Source: CF-161 sp035638495 (GTDB taxonomy: Bacteria > Chloroflexota > Dormibacteria > Dormibacterales > Dormibacteraceae). From it: 23,294 nucleotides of DNA. The position numbers and the translations under genes were made by a program. Shown here piece after piece: positions 1 through 6,922 of this stretch; position 1 is the stretch's first letter; every line of letters begins with the position of its first letter. The DNA is taken from positions 1-23,294 of the forward strand of contig DASQZW010000157.1 of the NCBI GenBank assembly GCA_035638495.1. The letters are read 5' to 3'. Below the pieces are notes generated by a model. It did no database searches and was not told the origin of the DNA. It saw only the letters and a list, made by a program, of their open reading frames with translations.

Positions 1-1110
1 GGCCTGGCCCTTCGCCGATTCCTCATGTATCTTCGACGCCCACGGTCCCTTGGCTTGCTCGTACCAGTTACGTAGATACTCTAGTTCTTCTTTCTCAGCC
101 TGGCTCAACTCATCCTCCGCTGGGGGCGGGGTCATGGTCACCGGCGTCGCCGGTATCCAAATGCCATAGAACGGTTCGAACTGGCGGTATTCCGCCTCCG
201 TCATGGTGTCATAGATCCCCTTGTACCCTAAGGCTGGGTTCATGATCTCGAGCAGATCCGGCGATGCTGCCCACTTGATAGAAACCCAGTGGTACCACAC
301 CGAGCTTCCGACGCACACGGGGCCGTAACCGGCGTGGGACTGATGCTGCCACTCCCAATTCACCACCCCGACGGCCCGCGCATCGACCCCGTACGTCGCG
401 CTCAGCCAGTCTGCCAGCGCCGCCCCGCTCCCGTCCAGCAGGCCTGAGGCCTCACTGATCAGTCCTGCATCGACCATGCTGTAGACGAACTCGTCCTTTG
501 GCGGCACCGCGACCCCGACGGAGCGAAGCGCCCAGTACGCCGAATTCGCCGAGCACGTCCAGTCGTACGTCTGCCGCTCGGGGCTGATGAAGGCATCGTA
601 GACCAGCCCGTCCGCCGGCGGCGGCGCCGGGCTCGCGCCCTGCACGTACGCCCAGCTCGCCCGCACGGCGCGGTCGATGTTGCCCGCGTTCGGGTTGCCG
701 CTGTAGCCGCGCGAGGGCCAGTTATACCGGCCCAGCGTCTCCCGCAACCCGTCGTCGTAGGTCGCCGCGTGCTGGCCATAGCTCCGCCAGTAGGTGCCAT
801 ACTGCGGCGCCGCGATGTTACAGGCGGTGTTCACCTGGAATAGCTGCTCGCGCACGTAGGCGATGTTCTCCTGACTCGCGCTCTGGTCGCCGATCGGCGC
901 GTAGGCGACCGTCTGCTGCCAGCACCCGAAGCTGACATCCGGCCACGCGCCGTAGCGCTCGGCGTGCTCGTCGAGATTGGACTCCGCGATGCCGCCCGCC
1001 ACCAGGACCTGGGCCGGCATCCCCTCGCTATCGGCCACGCCCATACAGAGGGCGCTGATGTCCGTGTTCTGCGCCGTCACGACGCCCGTGACGGCGGGAT
1101 AGTCGGTCAT
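1..1110 (-). CDS. Two-domain phage endolysin (transglycosylase-like plus C39-like peptidase), 3' end beyond window
   Basis: Open from ATG at 1110 to the window edge, 370 residues visible without a stop, so the true C-terminus is missing. Residues 15-150 resemble a lysozyme/SLT fold: an I-A-E-S-N-L segment at 41-46 carries the candidate catalytic Glu43, and a Y-N-W-P-S-R-G-Y-S-G segment at 129-138 fits the substrate groove. A Pro/Ala linker (159-167) leads to a second domain that looks like a C39-type cysteine peptidase: Cys186 in T-C-S-A-N-S, His274 in W-Y-H-W-V-S, and Asn291 in N-P-A-L-G-Y. A charged helical tail follows (330-370). The likely role is cleaving peptidoglycan glycan and peptide bonds at lysis. 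The start overlaps the stop of the upstream membrane-protein gene as ATGA, which fits a lysis cassette. DNA below about position 480 looks less GC-rich than the rest. Domain calls rest on motifs only; a virion-associated lysin is the alternative. Confidence 0.75.
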   Translation of the reverse strand, partial: MTDYPAVTGVVTAQNTDISALCMGVADSEGMPAQVLVAGGIAESNLDEHAERYGAWPDVSFGCWQQTVAYAPIGDQSASQENIAYVREQLFQVNTACNIAAPQYGTYWRSYGQHAATYDDGLRETLGRYNWPSRGYSGNPNAGNIDRAVRASWAYVQGASPAPPPADGLVYDAFISPERQTYDWTCSANSAYWALRSVGVAVPPKDEFVYSMVDAGLISEASGLLDGSGAALADWLSATYGVDARAVGVVNWEWQHQSHAGYGPVCVGSSVWYHWVSIKWAASPDLLEIMNPALGYKGIYDTMTEAEYRQFEPFYGIWIPATPVTMTPPPAEDELSQAEKEELEYLRNWYEQAKGPWASKIHEESAKGQA

Positions 1111-1373
1111 GTCGCACCCCCAGGCGGTCGCGAATGGCTGCCGCGGTCGCGGAGCTGCGTAACCGTCGTGTTCAGCCGCCCAATCTCCGCGTCCCGCGCT
1201 GCGATCTGCTCGTCCTTCGCCGCGATCTCGCGCGCATGCGAGGCCTGCAGGTCCGCCACGCGCCGTTCACCGCTCAGGTACAGCATCCGGAACAGGTACG
1301 CCACCACGCCGCTCACGACGCCCAGCCCACCGATCAGCATGGCCGCGATCGCTTCCGTGCTCATCCCGTCCAT
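1107..1373 (-). CDS. Small single-TM coiled-coil membrane protein, holin or spanin candidate
   Basis: The protein has 88 residues. A short N-terminus is followed by one strongly hydrophobic segment at about 8-32 (A-A-M-L-I-G-G-L-G-V-V-S-G-V-V-A-Y-L-F) and then a charged heptad-like helix from about 36 to 78 with alternating Arg, Glu, Asp and Ala. The ATG at 1373 shares its A with the stop of the upstream gene (TGATG), and the stop overlaps the endolysin start (ATGA), so it is translationally coupled to the lysin. A second ATG three codons in is possible. Position and topology suit a lysis membrane protein. An N-terminal anchor plus coiled coil is the layout of an inner-membrane spanin (Rz), although 88 residues is short for one; a single-TM holin is also possible. 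The family is not recognised by sequence. Confidence 0.6.
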   Translation of the reverse strand: MDGMSTEAIAAMLIGGLGVVSGVVAYLFRMLYLSGERRVADLQASHAREIAAKDEQIAARDAEIGRLNTTVTQLRDRGSHSRPPGGAT

Positions 1374-1567
1374 CAGCTACCCTCCCGACGGGCCGCCTCG
1401 CCGCGTCGCCGGGCCATCCACCTCCAGAACGCTATGCGCTGCGCCATCGCGGGCGGAAAGTTGCCTTGCAGCATGATGCACTGCTCCGTCACGCGCCGCG
1501 CCTCCACGATGAAGTCGGGCGCACAGCCTGCGTCGTAGTCCAGCCGACTCCGCGGCGCGTCCCGCAT
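1373..1567 (-). CDS. Hypothetical small phage protein (64 aa)
   Basis: ATG at 1567 is preceded by an A-G-G-G-G-G Shine-Dalgarno stretch at good spacing, and the stop overlaps the next start as TGATG. The protein has an Asp-rich first half containing two cysteines (near residues 15 and 30) and a basic, Arg-rich C-terminus (A-R-R-R-G-E-A-A-R-R-E). The phrase M-L-Q-G-N-F-P-P-A-M-A-Q-R-I-A-F-W suggests one short amphipathic helix. No family is recognised. It sits between tail-fibre-associated small genes and the lysis genes, so either role is possible. The case for it being real is the ribosome site and the tight coupling, not homology. Confidence 0.5.
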   Translation of the reverse strand: MRDAPRSRLDYDAGCAPDFIVEARRVTEQCIMLQGNFPPAMAQRIAFWRWMARRRGEAARREGS

Positions 1568-1573
1568 CGCCCC

Positions 1574-1891
1574 CTAGCCCTGCCCAGCCGCGAAGATCCC
1601 ATGGATATTCTCGCCATCCAGGCTCGGGCTCACCGGGTCCGGCAGGTCGTAGGCCTCCGTGTCCTGGGGGATCTGGTCCTCGGGCCGGGCGTTCGGCTCG
1701 CGCAGGTCCGGGTCCGCCCACTCGGCGGCCGGGTCCGGATAGCCCTTGTCCACCACCGGCAACGGCGGCAGCGGATAAGCCGGGTCCTCCGGCGTCGGCC
1801 AACCGTGGCTAGCCTGCTGCGCCTGGTAGCGCAGGTGCAGCACGGCCTCGAACAGGCGCTGCTGCTGGACCGTCGGCGCGCGCTGGTCCAC
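1574..1891 (-). CDS. Hypothetical acidic, proline-rich small protein (105 aa)
   Basis: GTG start at 1891, one base after the TGA of the upstream gene, with G-A-G-G just before it. The N-terminal 30 residues are helical and Gln-rich (T-V-Q-Q-Q-R-L-F-E-A-V-L-H-L-R-Y-Q-A-Q-Q). The remainder is Pro-, Asp- and Glu-rich and probably disordered, ending D-G-E-N-I-H-G-I-F-A-A-G-Q-G. Its neighbour at 1893-2210 has a similar plan, a helical N-terminus followed by a Pro-rich tail. The opposite strand and other frames are also open here, but this frame keeps plausible composition and the operon spacing. No family is recognised. It could be a chaperone for the fibre or a lysis regulator; neither is shown. 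Confidence 0.5.
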   Translation of the reverse strand: MDQRAPTVQQQRLFEAVLHLRYQAQQASHGWPTPEDPAYPLPPLPVVDKGYPDPAAEWADPDLREPNARPEDQIPQDTEAYDLPDPVSPSLDGENIHGIFAAGQG

Positions 1892-1892
1892 C

Positions 1893-2210
1893 TCAGGACT
1901 CGACCGGCACCGCCGCGCCGTCCTGCACCGGCACGGCCGGCACCGCTGGCCGGCCGTCCGCGGGACGGGTATCGGCCGGCCCCGCCTGGGCGGCGGTGAG
2001 GCGCCCCATAATGGCGGTCCCCAACCGCGTCGGTAGGTCGGCCACGGCCAGCCCCTGCTCTGGCAGCGGCGGCCCCCAGCCGTGGCCCTCGAGGTCGGCC
2101 AGCTGCCAGGCCGCGCACAGCAGCGTGGCCGTCTGGTTCAAGAGCTGCCGCGTCTGGCGCAGTTCGACCAGCGCCTCCGTTAGCGTGTCCGCGAGTCGGT
2201 CGGCGTCCAT
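1893..2210 (-). CDS. Hypothetical helical small protein (105 aa)
   Basis: The ATG at 2210 is preferred over the GTG one codon upstream because A-G-G-A-G-G lies five bases before it. Residues 1-40 form a clear amphipathic helix (L-A-D-T-L-T-E-A-L-V-E-L-R-Q-T-R-Q-L-L) that could oligomerise. A W-G-P-P-L-P-E motif follows, and the last 35 residues are Ala/Pro/Asp-rich and probably unstructured. It is separated by nine bases from the upstream 74-residue gene and by one base from the downstream start, so it belongs to the fibre-to-lysis operon segment. No family is recognised. Confidence 0.5.
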   Translation of the reverse strand: MDADRLADTLTEALVELRQTRQLLNQTATLLCAAWQLADLEGHGWGPPLPEQGLAVADLPTRLGTAIMGRLTAAQAGPADTRPADGRPAVPAVPVQDGAAVPVES

Positions 2211-2219
2211 CACGTCCTC

Positions 2220-2444
2220 CTATGGCGGCCCAGGCGGCGACGGCTGGATCGGCTGGTACTGATTGCGCGCCTCGTCCGCCTTCTGCTGGCCAAAGTGCCC
2301 ACGGACCTTGTCGTCCATGTGGGCGAGCAGATCCGCCTCGACCGCCGCCTGGCTGCTGGCCTGCGGCGGCCGCTCCAGCGCCCCGTACGCATCCAGAATC
2401 CGGTTGTAGTCGGCCTGATTCACGCTGACCGTAAAGCTCGGCAT
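2220..2444 (-). CDS. Hypothetical small protein following the tail fibre (74 aa)
   Basis: The ATG at 2444 shares a base with the TAA of the fibre gene (TAATG), so its translation probably depends on fibre translation. The protein begins with a beta-like stretch (M-P-S-F-T-V-S-V-N) followed by N-Q-A-D-Y-N-R-I-L-D-A-Y, a helix, and a Pro-rich end (P-I-Q-P-S-P-P-G-P-P). Small genes placed directly after a long fibre gene often encode fibre assembly factors, but no such family is recognised here, and the fibre already carries its own S74 chaperone. Confidence 0.55.
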   Translation of the reverse strand: MPSFTVSVNQADYNRILDAYGALERPPQASSQAAVEADLLAHMDDKVRGHFGQQKADEARNQYQPIQPSPPGPP

Positions 2445-5400
2445 TACGCAGCCTTCCCTTCCAGCGCGGCTAGCCGCGCCTCCAGCGCCTCGACGCGCTC
2501 GATCAGCGCGACGACGCCAACGAGTGCCGGCACGCTGAGACGACCATAGTCCATCATTTTCGTACCGCTCTCGTAGTCCTCCGTCACCACCTCCGGAAAT
2601 AGCGCCTCGACCTCCTGGGCGACCAGCCCGATCTCGGGCCGCTCGGGCGTCTGGGTGAACTCGAAGTCGCGCACCTGGAACTGGCGCACCCAGTCCAGGC
2701 CGCGCGCGGTCGGACGAATATGCTGCTTGAGCCGCGCATCGGAGCTCGTGTTGTAGGCGATGGCGGAGCCGGTGTAGGTGATCGAGCCCAGCGTGACGAC
2801 GGTGCGCGACGCGAAACTGATCATCGTCGCCGTGCCGCTGCCGCTATTGCCACATTGGACCTGGAACCCCAACGCCGCGTTGGCCGTGTCGGCCTGGTTG
2901 ACGTACATCCCATAGTTTCCCGGGTTGTTCGGGAAGAACCGCGCCTGCCCGTCCGCCGCCAACTGCATGCGGCTGCTATTGTTGGTCATGATCGTGAAGC
3001 CGAAGTTGTTCGTCGTGCCGAAGTAGAAGCCGGCGGCCTCGCAGTCGAACACGCACTCGGGGCCGCTGTCCGACTTGAAGAACACCTGCATGTCGCCGCT
3101 GTTGTGGAACTGGCCCAGTTTCGCGGTATAGCCGGCGTTCGTCGCGCCGGTGCCGTTGCCGACGTGCAACGTCGACAGCGGGTTCGTGTTGCCGATGCCG
3201 ACGCTGCCGCCGGCGGCAACGTAGAGCCGGTTCGTGGCGTTCGTCCGTAGCCCGAACGGATGGTTCGTGGCGGATCCGAAGAAGCAGGTGGCCGACGCAT
3301 TGTCCGCGCCGCCACCCATCGTTACCGCCGCGCCGCCGGTGGAGGCGTAGCCGGTCAGCTCGAAGTAGGCGCTGGAGCCAACGCCGGCGCCGCCACTGAT
3401 ATTACCGATCCGGAGGAGCGTACCTGGCCCGAATAGCGTAGCGGCCGGATCGGTCCCGAGCGAGAGCAGCGCCGGTGGCGCCGCGTTGCCGATACCGACC
3501 TTGCCGCCGGCGACATACACCGTCGCGCTCTTCGTAACGCCCGGCTGCGCCGCTATCGTCCCGCTCGTCGCCACCGTGACGGTCGTGGACGTCGGGTTCG
3601 CGGTGATGATATCCACCGTCCCGTTCGCCCAGACGAACAGCCGGCCGACATCGGCCGCGCTGAACGTGCCCACCGTGGCCGTGATCGTCGTCGTCGTTTT
3701 CGACGCCGTGTAGCTGGCGACCATGGCGGTCTGGAGCGCCGCCGTCCCGCCGACATCGAGCTGCGCCGCATTCTCGTTGCTGCCCACGCCCAGCCGGCCG
3801 CCGCTGTCTAGGAACAGCGGCGCGGTCTTGATCGAGACCGGCTGCGAGCCGAGCGTGAAGTTGCCGGAGACCTTGCAGGTCGTCGAGCCGGCGCTGGGCA
3901 CGGAGACGATAATCTCGACCGTATTGCTCGGGCCCCAGCATAGGAGCTTGCCGACATCGCTCGGGTTGAAGATGCCCGTGGTCGCCGTCACGTCGTAGGC
4001 GCTCTGGCTGGCCGTGCCGCTGCCGGTCTGGCTGCTGCCGGCCAGCAGCGTGCCCTGCACGTCCACGCGCGCACCGGCGATGGGCGGGGTGTCCCCGAAT
4101 AGCGTCCGGCCGAAGGCGTCCATCGCCAGGCGGTCGTTCGTGCCGGGGATCTGGTCCGTCTGGCTGATGCGCAGGCGCCCGTCGGGCGCCGTCGTGCCGA
4201 TGCCCCAGTGGGTGCCGCCGGTGATCTGGAGGCTCAGCTGGGCCGCGCCGGCCGTCGTGCCCGCCAGCTTGGCGATGTACCGCGCATGCGAGTTCGCCGT
4301 GTTGCTGGTGTTCTCGGCCAGGTGGTCCACGGCCGCGCCGCTCGCACTCGCCGCCGAGTAGAAGAACGCCGGATAGGCCGCCGTCGCCCCCACGCCGCCG
4401 TGCTGGAGCTTCCCGCTCGAGCCCTGCATCCGCAGCCACTCGGTGGCCTGGTCCGCGCCGGTGGTGTCGCCCTGACCGCTGCCGGCGTTCAGGCCGATGC
4501 TCAGGTCGGTGCCGTAGCTCGCCTGGCTGATCACGCCGACGTTCATCTGCCGCGTGCGGTTATTCGTCCCGTCCGCCACTTCCCAGGCGAGGACGTTGCG
4601 CTGGCCGGTGCTGGTCTGGTTGTTGACCTGGAGGACGAGGCCCGGCCGTCCAATGGTCCCCTCGACCCAGATCTGCGTCTGCGTGTTGGTGCCCTCCAGG
4701 ACGCGCATGCGCTCGACGTTGTTCGTGTAGATCGGGATCGGGAAGTTGCCGCTCGTGCCGCCCAACACCCCGCTGGCGGTCAGCGTGTTGCCGCCGATGG
4801 TCCAGCCGCCGCCCACGGCGCTCGGCGTCTGCCAGGCCAGCGCCGGACCGCTCGTCACCGTCAGCACCTGGCCGACGGTGCCGATCCCCAGGCGCGTCGC
4901 CGGGGCCACGCCGCTGACGGGCGTCCCGCCGTAGAGGAGGTCGCCGGCCGTGGTCATGGGGTTCGTCGGCGCCGTGATCGTCACGTCCGTGCGGTTGGCG
5001 GCGCCGTTGTCGGCGGCCGTGACGGCCACGCCGATGAAGTTCAAGTTCGGCCGTTGCGTGAGGTTCGAGCCCTCCTCCTGCACGGTCCCGTAGGACGCGG
5101 GCGTCGGGATGGTGATGTCCGTCCGGTTGGCGCCGGCGTTGTCGGTCGCCGTGACGCCGGTGCCCGTGAAGTTCAGCGTCGGCCGCTGCGTGAGCGCGCT
5201 GCCGGCCTCGTCGGTGATCGCGTGGCCGGCCGTGGGTGCCGCCGCCCAGCCCACCGTCGGCCCGGCCACGGTCGTGAGGATCTGGCCCAGCGTGCCCACC
5301 GGGAGCCGCGTGGTCGCCCCGGCCAGCCGCGCGATGAGGTCGCCGTTCGTCGTCAGCGGATCGACCAGCGCCGTGATCGTGACGTTGGTGCGGCTGTTCG

Positions 5401-6922
5401 CACTGTCGTCCGTCGCCGCGACGGCCGCGCCGATGAAGTTCAGCCCGGCGCGCGCCGTGAGCGCCGTCCCTTCGTCCTGGATCGTATGGCCGCTGCCCGG
5501 CGTGAACGTGGCCACGGTCTCGCCGGCGACGTCCGACAGGGCCACGCCGCTGCCGGCGAACTTCAGGACGTTGCGGCTGGTCAGCGCCGCGCCGGCGGGG
5601 TCCTTGATGATGCCGTACGCCGTGACCGTGACCACCGAGGCGTTGTTCGCGCTGTCGTCCGTCGCCGCCACCGCCGCGCCCACGAAGTTCAGATTGGTCC
5701 GGCTCGGGAGCCCCGTCCCCTCATCCTGGATCGTGTGCCCGCCGCCGGCCGTGACCGTGACCGTCGTGCGGTTGTTCGCCCCGTCGTCGGTCGCGGTCAC
5801 CGCCGCGCCCACGAAGTTCAGCGCCGCGCGCGCCGGGAGCGCCGTGCCCTCGTCCTGGATCACGTGCCCGGCCCCGCTCGCCGCGGCCCAGGCCGGCGCC
5901 CCGGCCGTCATCGTCAGCACCCAGCCGTTCGTCACGCCCAGCCCCGCGATGCGGACCGGCGTGCCGCCCGTCGTCGACGTGATGAGGTCCCCGGCGCCGG
6001 TCATCGGGTTGGCCATGCCGCCCGGCGGACTGGCCCAGCCCGGGTTCGCGGCCGTGCCGTTCGTGCGCAGGAAGAAGCCGCTGGTCCCGGCGGCGAGCCG
6101 CACCCAGTCCGTGCCGTTGTGGTACAGCACGTCGCCCTGGACGCTGCCCGGCGGGCTGGTGATACTGCCGCCCGCGGCCGGCAAGTTGGACCAGCTCACA
6201 TTCGCCGCGGCGCCCCCACTCTTCAGAAACTGGCCGGCGGCGCCCGGCGCCAGCCGCGTCCAGGAGGCGCCGTCATAGTAGAGCGTGTCGCCCTGCTGCG
6301 GCGTGCCGGGCGCGGGGATATACGGCGCGGTCACCCAGGCCGGCAGCCCACCCTGCCGTGCCAGAATCATGGCCTCCGTCGGCCCGATCGGCAGGCGCGC
6401 ATCCGCCCCCGCCGCGTCGCGGAAGTACAGGTCGCCGGGCGTGGTCAGCGGCGACGTGGCCGTGATGGGGCCGTACGTGAAGCGGCCCATGGCGTTGTCC
6501 CAGATGATGGCGTCGCCGGCCACCGGCGTGTCGGCGTGGTCCAGGGTGCGGCCGCCGATCATCAGCGCATCCGCGCCGACCAGGACCCAGGAGCCGGGGC
6601 TATAGAAGCGGCGCAAGCCGGGCGCCGGCGTCTCGTCGCGATCCAGCCAGAGCACGCCATCGGTCGGAGACGGCGGGGTCGAGGGACTGTCGACGATGCC
6701 GGCGCCCTGCGCCATCAGATATTTCAGCTGCCCGCTGTGGCTGCCGGTCGGGCTGGCCGCGTCGCCGCTGAGGCCATAGGTCAGTTGCATCTGCTCGATC
6801 AGCTGGTAGACGGCGTTGATCTTCACCGCGTCGGTGAACGTCCCGCCGACCGGATTCCCGCTGGCGTCCAGCACCTCGTTCGCCTCGCGGCTGAACACCT
6901 CCTGGGTCGTCGGGAACGTCAT
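2444..6922 (-). CDS. Long tail fibre with C-terminal S74 (endosialidase-type) intramolecular chaperone
   Basis: The protein has 1492 residues. The ATG at 6922 overlaps the upstream stop (ATGA) with G-A-G-G-T-G-G ahead of it; an upstream in-frame extension of 39 residues is Arg-rich and not credible. Residues 1-120 form the probable attachment region. Residues about 150-340 hold G-D-L/G-D-x-L-Y modules. Residues 352-652 carry six copies of a repeat of about 41 residues. Residues about 720-1380 contain several V-G-I-G-N/G-I-G-T-T-A-P type beta-helix turns found in long fibres. The last 100 residues are a Peptidase_S74 domain: S-S-D-A-R-L-K with Ser1394 and Lys1399 as the expected cleavage dyad, then G-L-V-A-Q-E-V and a terminal coiled coil (L-I-E-R-V-E-A-L-E-A-R-L). 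In this family the domain guides trimer folding and then cuts itself off. The fibre is the likely receptor-binding organelle. Confidence 0.9.
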   Translation of the reverse strand: MTFPTTQEVFSREANEVLDASGNPVGGTFTDAVKINAVYQLIEQMQLTYGLSGDAASPTGSHSGQLKYLMAQGAGIVDSPSTPPSPTDGVLWLDRDETPAPGLRRFYSPGSWVLVGADALMIGGRTLDHADTPVAGDAIIWDNAMGRFTYGPITATSPLTTPGDLYFRDAAGADARLPIGPTEAMILARQGGLPAWVTAPYIPAPGTPQQGDTLYYDGASWTRLAPGAAGQFLKSGGAAANVSWSNLPAAGGSITSPPGSVQGDVLYHNGTDWVRLAAGTSGFFLRTNGTAANPGWASPPGGMANPMTGAGDLITSTTGGTPVRIAGLGVTNGWVLTMTAGAPAWAAASGAGHVIQDEGTALPARAALNFVGAAVTATDDGANNRTTVTVTAGGGHTIQDEGTGLPSRTNLNFVGAAVAATDDSANNASVVTVTAYGIIKDPAGAALTSRNVLKFAGSGVALSDVAGETVATFTPGSGHTIQDEGTALTARAGLNFIGAAVAATDDSANSRTNVTITALVDPLTTNGDLIARLAGATTRLPVGTLGQILTTVAGPTVGWAAAPTAGHAITDEAGSALTQRPTLNFTGTGVTATDNAGANRTDITIPTPASYGTVQEEGSNLTQRPNLNFIGVAVTAADNGAANRTDVTITAPTNPMTTAGDLLYGGTPVSGVAPATRLGIGTVGQVLTVTSGPALAWQTPSAVGGGWTIGGNTLTASGVLGGTSGNFPIPIYTNNVERMRVLEGTNTQTQIWVEGTIGRPGLVLQVNNQTSTGQRNVLAWEVADGTNNRTRQMNVGVISQASYGTDLSIGLNAGSGQGDTTGADQATEWLRMQGSSGKLQHGGVGATAAYPAFFYSAASASGAAVDHLAENTSNTANSHARYIAKLAGTTAGAAQLSLQITGGTHWGIGTTAPDGRLRISQTDQIPGTNDRLAMDAFGRTLFGDTPPIAGARVDVQGTLLAGSSQTGSGTASQSAYDVTATTGIFNPSDVGKLLCWGPSNTVEIIVSVPSAGSTTCKVSGNFTLGSQPVSIKTAPLFLDSGGRLGVGSNENAAQLDVGGTAALQTAMVASYTASKTTTTITATVGTFSAADVGRLFVWANGTVDIITANPTSTTVTVATSGTIAAQPGVTKSATVYVAGGKVGIGNAAPPALLSLGTDPAATLFGPGTLLRIGNISGGAGVGSSAYFELTGYASTGGAAVTMGGGADNASATCFFGSATNHPFGLRTNATNRLYVAAGGSVGIGNTNPLSTLHVGNGTGATNAGYTAKLGQFHNSGDMQVFFKSDSGPECVFDCEAAGFYFGTTNNFGFTIMTNNSSRMQLAADGQARFFPNNPGNYGMYVNQADTANAALGFQVQCGNSGSGTATMISFASRTVVTLGSITYTGSAIAYNTSSDARLKQHIRPTARGLDWVRQFQVRDFEFTQTPERPEIGLVAQEVEALFPEVVTEDYESGTKMMDYGRLSVPALVGVVALIERVEALEARLAALEGKAA
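4967..5869 (-). repeat. Six tandem-type coding repeats of about 41 residues in the tail fibre
   Basis: The units fall in fibre residues 352-652 and follow the pattern G-H-x-I-Q-D-E-G-x-x-L-x-x-R, L-N-F-x-G-x-x-V-x-A-T-D, then N-x-R-T-x-V-T-I-T-A. Units 1, 2, 4, 5 and 6 are close copies. Unit 3 is diverged, with I-I-K-D in place of I-Q-D-E and a shorter end. Units 4 and 5 are separated by one copy of a different module (P-L-T-T-N-G-D-L-I-A-R-L) that also occurs outside this block. The DNA copies have drifted at synonymous sites, so this is an old duplication rather than a recent slippage. Confidence 0.85.
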
